Source: Prorocentrum cordatum (Eukaryota > Sar > Dinophyceae > Prorocentrales > Prorocentraceae). Taken from it: a stretch of DNA of 64,000 bases. The translations under genes were made by a program, and so were the position numbers. The notes below the pieces were generated by a model, which searched no databases, was not told the origin of the DNA, and saw only the letters and a list, made by a program, of their open reading frames with translations. The stretch lies in the NCBI GenBank assembly GCA_963575745.1, contig CAUYUJ010007402.1:397565-461564 (forward strand), given 5' to 3'. This document shows positions 40,060 through 51,145 of this stretch, piece by piece (within the stretch, counting starts at the first letter, position 1; each line of letters begins with the position of its first letter).

Positions 40060-40640
40060 CGCCTGAAGACGCGACGGCGACGACGACGACGCCGAGGCCG
40101 ACGACGGTCGACGACCACGACGCACGACGATAAACGATTCGCGTCGACACCGCCACCTGGATAAAGGGGGCGTGGAAGGAGGGGTAGAGGAGAAGGCCAG
40201 CGGCCTTTGGGATACCTGTCAGAACGCACAAGGTTCGTGGGGCGTCTGGCGTCTCGGTTGATTAATCTATATGCCCCCCCCCGTTTCGGTGACCCTCGGG
40301 CGCGTTTCGGAGTTTCCTCGGGAGCCCCGCGGGGTCGTCGAACCCCGAAAATGCCTTTCGAACATGGCTTGGGATTGTTTGGGGACCCTCTTGGGCGCAT
40401 CTTAAGGCTGGCGGATATTCAGTGGCCGCTCGGGGCCACCTTTTTGAAGAAAAAAGCATTGGGAATGTAACATTCCATGAAGTGCCCTATGTGGATGCGT
40501 GCATGGGATGAAGAGACGTTTTTGCTGTTAAACAACAACATATGGAACAACGCGTATGCAAACATAGCATTTCACAATCGGGCGATCGCTGTTGGTGCGC
40601 CAAAAATGGCAGGCGTTCAGCCGCAACCTCACACAATGGC
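40060..40640. other. No confident gene
   Basis: GACGACGACG-rich start, then mixed sequence. It may hold decayed copia sequence downstream of the integrase, but nothing is recognisable. Confidence 0.4.
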
Positions 40641-41563
40641 GCAATGCAGCTTAAAGTTTGCCATCGTATTTTCCAATGTCGATGTCGCACAAAAAAAGAT
40701 CAACAAAATACAACAACTAGACAACAAAGGGCGCATATTAACGCAATGGTCGCACAAAGTACAACCATCGGTCTCTCTCGGCTGCCAGCCCCGGAGTCCT
40801 CGGCGATCGCCCGAGGGCGAGTCGCGAGGTGAGGCAGCCTGGGATGCACCCCAAAGACGCACTGCAACGGCGAGAAGCCGGCCCGGCACCAGGAACGACT
40901 TTTGTCGGCCACTATCTCGATGACCAGGTCGTCCAGCATCTGAAGGTCGGCCGAAGGAATGGAGCCTGACTCTAGCACGGACTTCACCCAGTATGTGACG
41001 CATCCCCCGCGGCGCTCAACTCGTTTGTTTTGCCGGGGAGTCGGCGTCGCACGCGCGGCGACAGACCCCCCGCTGTCCAAGGCCCCCGGCGAAACGGGCC
41101 CCGAACTCCGCGCCCCCGTCCGACACGTGAAAGCGGGGGGTCCCTGGGAGGCGCGCCCAAGCCCGGAGGAAGGCGGGCCGCGCGGCGGCCGCTCGGGCGC
41201 CCACGACCCCCACCACGACCTGGAAATTAGACCCACGGTCCACCACATTCATGCAGGGATAAGCGACTCCTTCAAAGTCCAGAGTAGAAGACCAACGCGC
41301 ACTACGCGGTTGGATCTGAAAAACCTGGGGGGGGCACTCCACGGCCATGGCCGGCACTTGACTCCTCAGCGCACTCGGAACATCGGAAGTGAGTGACAGC
41401 GCGCCCACCAGAAGAGATGCCCCTCGACGCCCCCAGCAGTCTGAATGCGAAACAAATCATAGGCATCGAGGTGGCCCATGTTCATGCGAAGCTTAAAGAT
41501 CAGGTGCTTCGAAGGTAAGAGGTGTGAGCGGTCGGGAGTCCTGACCACGGGCCCGGGCCTCAT
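40640..41563 (-). pseudogene. Ty1/copia gag-pre-integrase and integrase core
   Basis: In minus-strand order: MNMGHLDAYDLFRIQTAGG (about 41480), a gag-pre-integrase-like block; PCMNVVDRGSNFQ with the first catalytic Asp at about 41240; FHVSDGGAEFG with the second at about 41120; and, one frame over, NKRVERRGG with the Glu at about 41017. Spacing is about 39 then 34 residues, fitting D-D-35-E. Then DLVIEIVADKSRSW and AGFSPLQCVFG follow, as in the region after the core in dinoflagellate copia elements. A frameshift near 41020-41040 and several stops make it a pseudogene. It complements the fragment at 17.85-21.1 kb. Confidence 0.8.
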
Positions 41564-41848
41564 GCTCGCCCCCGCCGCATTCGTCGGAGCCCTCGGGGGG
41601 CTCGGGCCCTCCTAGACCCTCTTCTTCGCAAATCCGCCGACCCTGTCGGCGTGTGCGAGGAGCTTCTCCGTTCGACTCGTCGTCTCCGTCGCCTCCGTTC
41701 TCCCCCTCCCAGGGCGCTCCTCCTCAAGCGCGCTATCCAAAGCGTAATTAAACGACGTCGAAGTGGGGTCGAAGGGGCCCCCCCTTTGACCCCTTCCCCG
41801 CAGGGGTGGGAAGGAGGGGGGGGGGCGGGGCAGATGCGACTCCAGCAG

Positions 41849-42207
41849 GGGCGCACTTTCCTCGAGCGGGCCCGCGCGGGATGCACTTCCTCCTCCTCCT
41901 GGTCCTCCTCCTCCGTTCCTTCTCCTCCTCCTCTCCTCCTCCTCCTCCTCCTCCTCCTCCTCCTCCTCCTCTTCTTCCTCCACCTCCTCCTCCTCCTTCC
42001 CCTCCTCCCCCCCCCCCCCTCCTCCCGCAGAGGCGCCACGGGGGGGGGCCCCGAGTCAAAATACCACCCCCCCTAAAGGCGCATTTTCCTCGAGCGGGCA
42101 CGCCCGAGATGCACTTCTCCCTCTTCCGGGAGCACGTCGCAAGCCAGAATATCACACTCCCGGGGCGCACTTTCTTCGAGCGGGCACACAAAAGATGCAC
42201 TTCCACC
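41849..42207. repeat. Three copies of a module of about 40 bp next to CTC tracts
   Basis: GCGCACTTTCCTCGAGCGGG, a GC-variable middle and GATGCACTTCC occur at about 41849, 42078 and 42166. Copies 1 and 3 run directly into CTCCTC. On the minus strand each reads like EVHPARARSRKVRP. Confidence 0.75.
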
Positions 42208-42320
42208 TCCTCCCCCTCCTCTCCTGCTGCTCCGCTCTTCTCCTCCTCCTCCTCCTCCTCCTCCTCCTCCTCCTCCTCCTCTCCTCCTCCTCCTCCTCCT
42301 CCTCCTCCTTCTCCTCATCA
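41887..42320. repeat. CTCCTC tracts (about 41887-42020 and 42205-42320)
   Basis: Two pyrimidine tracts, each following a copy of the 40-bp module above. Confidence 0.9.
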
Positions 42321-42344
42321 TCCACTTCCTCCCCCCACTCCTAG

Positions 42345-43250
42345 CCCTTTCGATCAGGGTCGGCGGCGCCGGCCGTCAGGCCTCTCCAATCTCTGCCCAC
42401 GACGGATTGCTGCCTCTGGAAGCCCCGCCCCAATGCTCGGCCGCGGCCCTCGCCGCGACTATCACGACTTGTTCCGGGCAGCGCCCCGAGACAGTGGACG
42501 CGCCCGCCCTCGAGGAGGGCGCAATCGTGACGACGCAAGGCACAGCACGTGTGCCAGAGAAGGCTGGTCGATCGTGACCCCCGTCGGTCTCTTTCAGCCC
42601 CTGGGAGCTGATCGAGAGGCCAATGCGACGCGCGTCGACCCGAAGTTTCAGGGCCCGGGGGAGGGGCGCGACCGCGCTCGCAGACTGGGACCGCTGGGAT
42701 GAGGCATGGAAAGGGCGCTCGAAAATCGGAAGCAAAGAAACGCCCCTGGGACACTCGGTGGGCCGCGATCTCCACGCGCAAGAGTAGGTCGCGAACCCCC
42801 TCCTCCATCTGATTCCACTCCCAACGACCCATGCGATCACGATTCAGCTGGCCCATGGCCGAGAAGGCTCGGAACTCGGAGCACAGCCGCGCCATCTCTG
42901 GCTTCTCGTCTCGGATCCTGTCCCAAAGGCCCTGAACATCCAGGCGTCATGACGAGCCCCGAGGCCGACGCCCCCAGGAGGCTCTGGGCCCCAAGAGGGC
43001 CAGCATTCTCTCGACCTCCAGGGCCATGCGGGGGGGGGGGGGCCATGAACGCAACCTTCGATAGTTCCCCTCTGTTGAACAGGCCGGTTGTTTCCGCTCG
43101 CCGAGACAGCCCCAAATGACGATATGGCCCCCTCCAGAGCCCTCCTCACTCCACTGCCGCAGACCACCTCGTGGTCGTCGTTAAGCAGATCCCCGTCAAG
43201 CCAGACACGTCCAGGCTCGAGGCTCTTGGGGCTAGTGGGGTTCCCATCTC
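42345..43250 (-). pseudogene. Possible copia Gag/protease-side sequence, decayed
   Basis: The minus frames include LLLRVEIAAHRVSQGRFFAS, RRIGLSISSQGL, PSLLWHTCCALRRH and CALLEGGRV. They resemble a conserved C.[FI]G...PT....T....C....HEH..L.GG region found between Gag and integrase in dinoflagellate copia elements. The blocks are in different frames. LEPGRVWLDGDLLNDDHE (about 43230) is coding-like but unassigned. Position just upstream of the integrase pseudogene on the same strand supports a single larger element, but CTC tracts intervene. Confidence 0.35.
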
Positions 43251-43497
43251 GGCCCGACGTGGCGTTCCTCTTATCGCCTAAAAGGGAACAAGGAAATGGC
43301 CAGTCACCTGCAGCCACAGGACAACCGAGGCCGTCTGGACCCGAACAATGGGTTTAGACGGATGGTGAACTCAGATGTAGGTCGCACTCTGGTCGCCCTC
43401 GGCGACGACCTCCTATATCTGGGCCCTCCAGGATCGGAGGCAACTCCTGTCCTGGATGGATCGCCTGCGTCGGGGGCGTAGTTGGCGTCGCGGTCGG

Positions 43498-44260
43498 TCA
43501 CTGGGCCCCGTCGGCTGCTGGCCCGCCACTGCCGGACGCTCCGCCGCTGCTCTCGCCAGTGACCCCCTGGTTCCAGGGGGCCGCAGGCTGCTCCATCACG
43601 CGCGCGTAAAGGAGAGCGGGACTACCATTGGTAACCTGCGCGATGGCTGACACAATGACCCCGATCTGCACCGCCATCCGGCCCAGCTGAGCGATCGACA
43701 CCTCCACGTTCGTCACCGAGCCCGTCAGCGAGTTCAGGGGATCCTGGATCTCGCCAACGTGCCCCCGAAGTTCTAAGAGGAACCTAGCGCCCCTTCGATC
43801 GCCAACACGTGCTGAAATAGCCGCTGAAGTCCCTCGGCCACCTAGGTCGGCGCCCCCTGTGCCGCGGCGAATACCACGATCATGCGGCCCGCCAACTCCT
43901 GGACTCTGCCCACCTGACGCATTCCCTCCTGCAGAGACTGCATCTGCCACTGCGGTCCATGGAGAATGCTGCTGAAAGGGGTGGCCGTCGCCAGCGCTGC
44001 GCCGCCGGCCCTGAAAGCGGCGTTTTCCTGGAGAACGCCCGAAGCACGCTGGGCCGATGCTGCCGCCGACCGCGCCGCATCGATAGCCGAGAGGGCGTTG
44101 GGCCCGAAGCGCCCGGGCCCGCCCTGCCGGGGGCGCATGTTTGCTTGGCCTCGCGCAGATTACACCTCAAGCCTCTTCCAGGCTGGTTCCGGAAAAACTG
44201 GATGCAGTGATCGGGGTGGGTGCACCTGATCTGCTCTGGAATCAGCTTCGGAGGTGGCTT
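43498..44260 (-). pseudogene. Gag-like helical region with a CxxH..C..C cluster
   Basis: Three coding-like blocks are in changing frames: IRCTHPDHCIQFFRNQPGRG followed by LRC (about 44230-44160), a Cys/His cluster of a type seen in dinoflagellate mobile-element polyproteins; ALSAIDAARSAAASAQRASG and MQSLQEGMRQVGRVQELAG (about 44090-43860), likely coiled coil; and LRGHVGEIQDPLNSLTGS and QLGRMAVQIGVIVSAIAQVT (about 43770-43620). It could be a Gag core or an ORF1. Function is inferred only from composition and position. Confidence 0.35.
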
Positions 44261-45329
44261 CTCGATAGGAGGCCTCGCTGTCGCTGGCGGTGACCCCCCC
44301 AGTGGCTGGTCGGCTGGCCTCGGCGGCGGCATCATGGCAGCCGGACCTGACAGCTCGGCTGGGGCCCGTCCTCCTGGACCCCCTGTCTGCGGTGGCGCTG
44401 TCGGCCGCGGAGGAGGATTCGCGGGCGGCGTCGCAGCACCGTCGAGACTCTGCGGCTGAGGCCCCCATCGCCGACGCCGGAGGCCGCTCCATCGCGGCTG
44501 CCGCCGCTGCCCGCATGACCGGACCCCCTCGCTCTGGCTGCTCGACATGTCCCACCCCAGGCGGGGCTGCTGCCTCGAAGGACCCCGAGCCACCTCCCCC
44601 CCCTGGGCCCTGCGGAGGGTCGGTAGCCGTCTGGCCAATTTACGCGTTAACTGCAGGCTGCGACGACTCGTCCTCCGAGGCGTCCTGGACCCCGCGGAGG
44701 CGGGCCAGGAAATCTGCCGCGGCCGCGCGGGCGATGGGGTCGTCCTTCTTTTTTCCTTCAACCGCCGACTGGGCCGCGCGCGCCAGCGCCGGGGCCACCA
44801 CGGCACGAGAACTGAGCATTGTCCTTCTGATGCGGAGGCTCGCCCTGCAAAAGCCTCGGTCTCGGATACGCGCGAAAAGCTGGAAAACTCCAGACGGCGG
44901 CTTCGGAACAAGGGGGGGGAGAGACTGGCGCCCGCAAGCTCTGCCACTCTTGCTGGGAGCTCTCCGGCGCCCGTCTCGGGCCCCATGACACGCGCGCACC
45001 TGGCCGCCGCAGCGTCCCGGGATGCAGGCGCCAGACGTACCGGAAGGAGCCCGAGCTCGGACGCCCGCGAAGAGCCTGCCCAGGACCTCGAAGTTCCCCG
45101 CGGAATCCCGAAAGCCCTTTTTTCTAACCCCTGGGCGAACGGGCCCACGTGCTTGACGCCGCCCTTCTGGCGGAACGTGTCTGGCGACTTCTGGGCACTT
45201 GGATTTGCGAAGACGTCGACGCTGGTCGCGTTCCTGGTACCGGCATTCCTGAGAACGGCGAGCCGAGGAGCTCGAGCACCGCGGCCACTCTGGGCCCGCA
45301 TTCGGGAGGAGCCCTTCTTGGAGACCCGG

Positions 45330-46909
45330 GGGGGCCCATAAGCGAGGATGACGATGGCGGCGGAGATAGCGGACTGCACGAGCGCACCTTCGGGCGACAT
45401 CTTGGGAGGGTGCTTGCCCCTCAGCGAAACAGCACCATTCTTCGAAAACGGGCACATCTGGACGGCAGACGCCAGGGCCTCGCAAGACTGCGCGAGCGGT
45501 CGAACGATCTCGGCCACGCGACGCCCACTGCCGAGACGCGCCAGGCCCACTGTCTGACCCAGCGTGTCCACCCTCATCTGATGCTTCGGCAAACTCATCG
45601 CGCTGGCGAGCAAATCTAACACATTTACACCGATGATGCGCGGCACTGCATCGGCCAGAACAGCGGCCGCGACGACGCCCGGGACCCCCCCAGGCAGATA
45701 GGAAAGAGCAAGGCGGCCACAACCTCGGCGGCCCCGCCAACGCCGCGCGCTGCCACGGGCACCCTACATGTCTCGGGGGCCACCTCGAACGGCAGCCCAT
45801 GCTCGGCCAGCGCCTCAGACTCGCGATTGAACGCCTCGACCCCCGCGAGGTCGCCGCGCGCCGATCTCGCGCCCCACCTCGGGCCGACATGGGAACGACC
45901 CCACGTCGAGCGCACCGCGCCCCAGACGCCGTCGAAGACGTAGGCGGAGACCCCCTTCCGCCCCCGGGCGCCTGGTCGAGCGTCCGCATTGCCCCAGTTG
46001 GGGCAGCCCCCCTTCCAGCGGCACTCCTCGTCGCAGATCGCACGCGGAGCAACCGCCATCACCTCGGCCGCCTCGCCCTTCCCCGCGCCCCCCCGCCGCC
46101 CCGAAGCCCCGCGACTCGAGACTGGCTCTTCCCTGGCACGGTGCCGAAGTACTCTCGGTCGCGCTTCGCGGCCCCCCTGATCTCCTCGGTCTACTTCCAA
46201 GACCAGTCGTTGGCCAGCATCGCGAGAGCGTCGTCGACCCCGCCCTCGCCCGCGTCGAGGGCCTCGAGCTCCGCCAACAGAGCTGCCTCGTCGAACTCGT
46301 CGCCCACCTCGTCTTCATCGAAATAGTTGCCGCCCTCGCCAGTCTCGAGCTCGCCGCCACCACCGTCGACCGAACTAGGGGGGGGAGGGAGGAGGGGGAG
46401 CTCGCGCACAGGCGCGCCAGCTCCTAGCTCGGGGCATGCAGGGCCTCGGCCCTCAGATGACGACGCCGCGCGCATGGGCGCAGCACTCAGTCTCCCTGGC
46501 GGCAGACGCTCCGCGCTGGGCGAACCCATCCGCCTGATGCCCAGGGCATGTTGGCAAAATCGAGCTGGCCATGCGTCGGCGTCCGCACAATCTGCGCGCC
46601 CTGAGCCGTCTGCCCGGCTCTTTCTTCTAGAAACAACCCCTTCGGCTTCGGGGGCGTCCGCAGTTCGTGGGTCTCGGCCTCGAGGAGAGCGGCCACTCTT
46701 CTGCTCGCGAACTGCGCCGGGCTCTCCTTCTGCTCGCGGGTCGCCTCGAACGAGGCTCTGCGCCCTGCTCCTCGACGCTCGTCACCCTCGCGAGCAACTG
46801 CCGTCGCGTCAATTCTCTTGAGGAGGGTGTCCAGCCGCTGCATCGACGCGAGGCCGGCCTCGCTGATGTCGTCGAAGCTGGCCTGCATCGCGCGGTCGAG
46901 CATCTCCAT
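45330..46909 (-). pseudogene. Unidentified minus-strand coding remnants, gag-like region
   Basis: Coding-like blocks in several frames: MEMLDRAMQASFDDISEAGL, ASMQRLDTLLKRIDATAVAR (46909-46800); FDEDEVGDEFDEAALLAELE, ALDAGEGGVDDALAMLANDW (about 46320-46195); CDEECRWKGGCPNWGNADAR (about 46060-46000); and DLLASAMSLPKHQMRVDTLG, RRVAEIVRPLAQSCEALASA (about 45620-45480). This fits one long multi-domain ORF broken by frameshifts, or exons of a host gene with unrecognised introns. I cannot assign a family. Confidence 0.3.
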
Positions 46910-46919
46910 GAACTTCTAT

Positions 46920-47870
46920 CTCCTGCGCCACACGGGAACGCGCGCGGCGTTGCCCCACCTGCGCCGGCCTGTTCTCCACCATCGATAGCGCGCCCACCGC
47001 GGGCGCGCTGGGGGATCTGAGCACTCGCCGCGACCGCCGCCCCACGCGCTCGAGCGCCAGCTCTGACCGCCCCGGCGGCCCGCGGCCCAGCCGTCGGCAC
47101 TCCAGTCGCCGCCGCCGCTGCCGGAGCCGACTCCGCCCCAGCGCCCGAGCTCCGGCAGCCGCGGGCTGTCGTGCTGCTCACTGCTGGAAGCGCCAGCGCG
47201 GGCCATGGCCGCTGCCGCCTTGCCGCTGGCCCCTGTGCGCCAGGGTCGTGCTCGGCGTCCTCCCATGGGTCGGCCGCCAGGTCGACCGCCCCGCCCCACC
47301 CCGCCCACGGCGCGCCCCCCCGCCCTGCCGCCCGCGCACCCTGACCCGCCGACGCAGTCCCCCTGACTATTATCTGGATCAGGTCGCGAAGCGCCTCGGC
47401 GAGGATGCCAGCCCCTCGCTGTCGGGGCAGCGCTCTGACCCGCTGAGGCCGCCGCCGCCTCGCCAGAGACACTTGCCTCACTGCCTTTCTCCTTCGCGCC
47501 CAGGAAAAGGGCCTCGTCGCCCTCCGAAGGCACCCCGCGAATCATTTCGCAGCTCAGCCGCTCGAGCGGAGCCTGGCCGAGGTTCTCGAGCGCTGGTCGG
47601 CTGCCGCGCTCAGAGCCGCCGCCGCCGAGCGCGTCGGCGGGGCCCCGCTCCGCTACCAACTGTTGAACGCATGAAAAACAACCCCCGTCTCCCACGTAAA
47701 AAACTCCAGCACTGTGGGAGATCCAGACGACGCGCAAACTGCAAGCGGAAACTGCTCGACGGTCAGCCAACGACAACGCCGAGCAATTCAATGCGAACGG
47801 CGCGCTGCTGCTATGCTCATTGGCAGTTGAAATTGGCGTTTCCTTGTGCTGGCGCGCGGTCAATACCCAA
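46920..47870 (-). CDS. Possible start of the 42-48 kb minus-strand reading region
   Basis: A 315-codon frame begins with varied sequence (NCSALSLADRRAVSACSLR, WISHSAGVFYVGDGG, CFSCVQQLVAERGPADALGG, PLERLSCEMIRGVPSEGDEA, LFLGAKEKGSEASVS), then becomes Gly/Ala/Arg-rich. The first 130 residues look coding. The rest is low complexity. It is the upstream end of the gag-like region and may be its N-terminus. No domain was recognised. Confidence 0.3.
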
Positions 47871-48510
47871 AACCACTATGGATATCCGCGCGCTCTCGCC
47901 AAGGCAAAAACCAATGGGCGCGTCGGCCCTTGGCTGCGCTGCCAAAGGCCCCAGGCGGCGCCCGCGGCCCGCCCCGCACGGGCGCGCATCGAAAAGCTTA
48001 GATCCACCCCAACAACATAGTTCCGGCGCCAGGCGAAACAAGTTTGTATAAACCCAATAAGAAAATAAATCTCAACTTCCCCGAAGCGGACAGGCTCGCG
48101 CGGGAGAACCCCGACAAGTTTCTGCCAACAGAAAAATGTTTGAACCAGCGGCCTGAAGGAAAACGTTCCCGACCCATTTGTTCCGTCGGCGGGGTCATGA
48201 AGAAGCGACGGAGGCGGGCGCGGGGGCCTTCGGCTGGACGGCGCTGCCGTGTGAGGGACAGCGTCGCCGTCGCCTCAAACTGCATGCCGCGGCCAAGGCA
48301 CGCGCGGCCCCGGGAATGTCGGCGCGGGCGAGGCCGCGTCGAGCGGACCCAAACCTTCGCCGCGCGCGCGGGGCCCCCTGCGGCAGCTGGCAATGGTCTC
48401 GCCGATAGTGCACCTACACTTACGCACATTCGCCATAAATGTGAAACATTGAAATGTAAAGTACATAGTTGTGGGGGGCTGGGGTCGGTTTCAAATTGTT
48501 CAACCGTGGC
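47871..48510. other. No supportable gene
   Basis: GC-rich sequence with overlapping frames on both strands and no recognisable domain. Confidence 0.4.
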
Positions 48511-48514
48511 ATCG

Positions 48515-48573
48515 GAAGGATAGGAGATGTTTTCCGCTAGAGCCGTAAGGCGAACAATAGTACACAATGACCA
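48515..48573 (-). other. Conserved 59-bp segment encoding VIVYYCSPYGSSG, copy 2
   Basis: This is the gapless partner of 17365-17423. It is followed on the plus strand by CATCATCAACATCGTCATC-type repeats, whereas copy 1 is preceded by them. Confidence 0.5.
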
Positions 48574-48574
48574 T

Positions 48575-48850
48575 TCAGCATGATCATCATCAACATCGTC
48601 ATCACCAGAATCATGCTAACCACAACCGTCACCAAAACCGTCCGTATCATCATCATCGGCATCATCCACAACGGCATCAACAACAGCAGCAGCATCATCA
48701 TCGTCGTCGTCGTTGTCGTCGCTGGGTGCGATCGTCATCGTCGCCGTCCTGGGATCATCCTTATCATCCTAACCCACCTCATGCCGTCATCACCAACACC
48801 ACCATCACCATCACCACCGTCATGTCACCGTCAAACCAAAATGAGGACGA
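48575..48850. repeat. Degenerate CAT/CAC/CGT trinucleotide repeats
   Basis: Imperfect ATC-type repeats like those at 16.5-17.36 kb, but more decayed. Confidence 0.8.
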
Positions 48851-49049
48851 TGCCATACAGCAAACGATGTCCTCGACCGACAGCGAACGTTGTTGGGCGT
48901 CTCTCGACATGCAAGGACAACGTTCTCGGCGATTCCACCAACGATCCCTGCTCCGGGTGGACGAGAACAGCTGCCGGCAATGGTCCCCGTTCTTTCTCTC
49001 CTCATGCCAGTCCTTCTGATCGACAAGGTTGGAAATCCGCCGATTGGAA

Positions 49050-49400
49050 ATCCGCCGATCCGGCGTGTGAGTTCAAGGGGGAAGGGGTGACCGTGGTGGC
49101 TCTGCCGGGGTAGGGGGAAGGGGGACGGGGGGAAATGTTCCAGGGGCGCGGGTTCTGGTGGCGCGGGGGGGGGAAAGGGGGGGTCCGGTGGCCGGGTTTG
49201 CTCTGCCGGGGTAGGGGGACGGGGGGGGAGGTCCGGCGGCGCGGGATCCGGTGGCGTGGAGGGGGGGGCGGGGTCCAGTCCCCCGTCCCGCCTGTCGACA
49301 GGGGGAATTGGGGGGAAAGCGGAAGGGGGGGGGGTCCTGTGGCGTGGGTTCCGATGGCGTGGGGGAAAGGAAAACGGGGGGGGTCCGTGGCGTGTGAATT
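49050..49400. repeat. G-run repeats with GGCGCGGG..CCGGTGGC
   Basis: Four or five imperfect units of about 60 bp built from GGGGGAAGGGGGACGGGGGG, TCCGGTGGCG and GTGGCTCTGCCGGGGTAGGG. The last word occurs near 49098 and, slightly changed, near 49198. No gene. Confidence 0.75.
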
Positions 49401-49629
49401 TGAAGGGGCCTCAGCTACAGCCTCGAGGCTGAATTTCAGCCTCTGGGGGGGTTGCCGGGGTGGCTCTGCCGAGGAAGGAGGGGAGGGGGGACGCGCGCGC
49501 GGGCGCGGGGCAATTTTTGTCCGTGTGCGCGAGAAGAGAATCGGGGAAAGAGGGCGAACGGGAAAAGACTGGAAAACGGGAAACAAATGGCGGGGAAGAC
49601 GCAGGTGGCGGTGAAATGCGTGTCTGTTC

Positions 49630-49880
49630 TGTGGTCTGTGTGTATTTGTGCGGTGTGCGTGGTGTGTGTGTGTTGCCGGCGTGCACGTGTGTACGTGCTT
49701 GCGAAGGTGGCACGCGTGTGTGAGTGTGGTGAATGTGTGTATGCGGGTGTGTATCGTGTGTGTGTGAGTAGTGTGTGTGTGTGTGTATGTGTGTATGTGT
49801 GCTGTGTGTGCGTGTGCGTGTGCGTGCGCGTGTGCGTGTGTGTGTGTGTGTGCGTGGGTGTGCGTAATGTCTGCGAGCGT
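49630..49880. repeat. (TG)n-rich block
   Basis: Interrupted TGTGTGCG repeats over about 250 bp. Confidence 0.9.
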
Positions 49881-49889
49881 GTGCGCGCG

Positions 49890-50330
49890 TGTCTGTCGGC
49901 GAAGTGTCGCCGCCCAATCTGGGGGGCACCCGAAGCGACCCGGATGGGCGGCACTGGCCGAAGGCCACTACAATACAACCAGCGTGTGTGTCAAGGTGCT
50001 CGCGCGGTGGGCATGCGAGGGTGTAGCCCGTTGTGGAGGAACATGATCAGGAGAGTGGATGGCCATTCTCACTACTCCCCGTACGTTTTCATTGCGTTCT
50101 TGGTTATATGATTTCCCGAAATGTGTTTTACTAAATACACATGTGGCGCACAAGGTTTGGTACTGAGTATTAAGACGTCGTTACCTTCGTGGGAGCGCTC
50201 AGCGGTCATCTCGAGATGCATCCTACGACTGAATCACTACGTGATGGCGGACTCCTCCAGTTTCCTCCCGCTCCTCCTCCCCCTTCTTCTCCCCACGGGA
50301 CCGGAAGGGGTCGGAAGGGGGGAGGAGGTT
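49890..50330. other. No confident gene
   Basis: A somewhat AT-richer stretch (50040-50180) has short frames on both strands with no recognisable motif. Confidence 0.4.
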
Positions 50331-50929
50331 CGACTCGGTCGCCCTCGAAGCACGCGTCAGGCTCACCCCTGCCTGGCGTGTGCCACAACGCACGGCTGGG
50401 ACAGTCGGACGGGGGAAGGAGGAGGCGGAGGAGGATGGAGCAGAAGAAGGAGATGGAGAAGAAGAAGAAGAAGAAGAAGAAGATGTTGTCTTGTTGATCC
50501 TCGAACCCCCTTGTCGCTGGACCCCCTTTTGGGTCAATCCGATGTTCGTCCTCGAACCACGAGCCGAGGTTACCACTGCTTGGCGTGTGCCGCAACACAC
50601 GGCTGCGACTGCCGGGCGCGGGGACGAAGACAATGAAGAGGAAGGAGGCTGCGCACGAACAGAACCCCCCCTCCAGGCAGTCCCGGCTGGCCTCCACAGG
50701 CCCTTAAGTATAATTCGCCCGTCGCGGTCTCAACACCCTCGCGCCGCCTCCGGCGGCGCGCCTGGAGCGCTCCGCGCCCAGGATTGGGGTGATGAGACCG
50801 CCTCGAGCATGTCGAGACCAGCCAGGACAGCCTTGGGGGGGGGGGCTGTTTGTGCGCTAGCCGAAGCCTCACCAAGGAGGAAGAGGATCCCGCACATCTA
50901 GAGCTCCAATTTTCTCGATGTGCGGATCC

Positions 50930-51062
50930 CCAGGGGTCTGGCCTAGGGCCTGTTTTTGTCCTGGGTCGTTTTCGCTACGGCCCTGGGGCCCGTTGAAGGA
51001 CCCTGGAAGCCGAAAATAGCAAAAAGCTAACTGCTCCATTTTTGCCGGAGCCCCAGATCTCT
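50930..51062 (+). repeat. Dispersed repeat family D2, copy 3
   Basis: GTTTTTGTCCTGGGTCGTTTTC, GGCCCTGGGGCCCGTTGA and CTGGAAGCCGAAAA, then CCCCAGATCTCTG, in the order shared with 13.13 and 55.69 kb. Confidence 0.6.
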
Positions 51063-51145
51063 GAAGAGGAGGAGGAGGAGGAAGGAGGAGGAGGAAGGAG
51101 GAGGAGGAAGGAGGAAAGAGGAAGGAGAAGGAGAAGGAGAAGTCG
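51062..51145. repeat. GAGGAGGAAGG purine tract
   Basis: About 80 bp of purines directly join D2 copy 3 to the third module copy above. Confidence 0.9.

Noticed and set aside
43880-46052. ORFs of 588 and 470 codons on the minus strand as single genes
   Set aside because: Only short blocks in them look coding, and better blocks lie in other frames. I list the region as a pseudogene, not as these ORFs.
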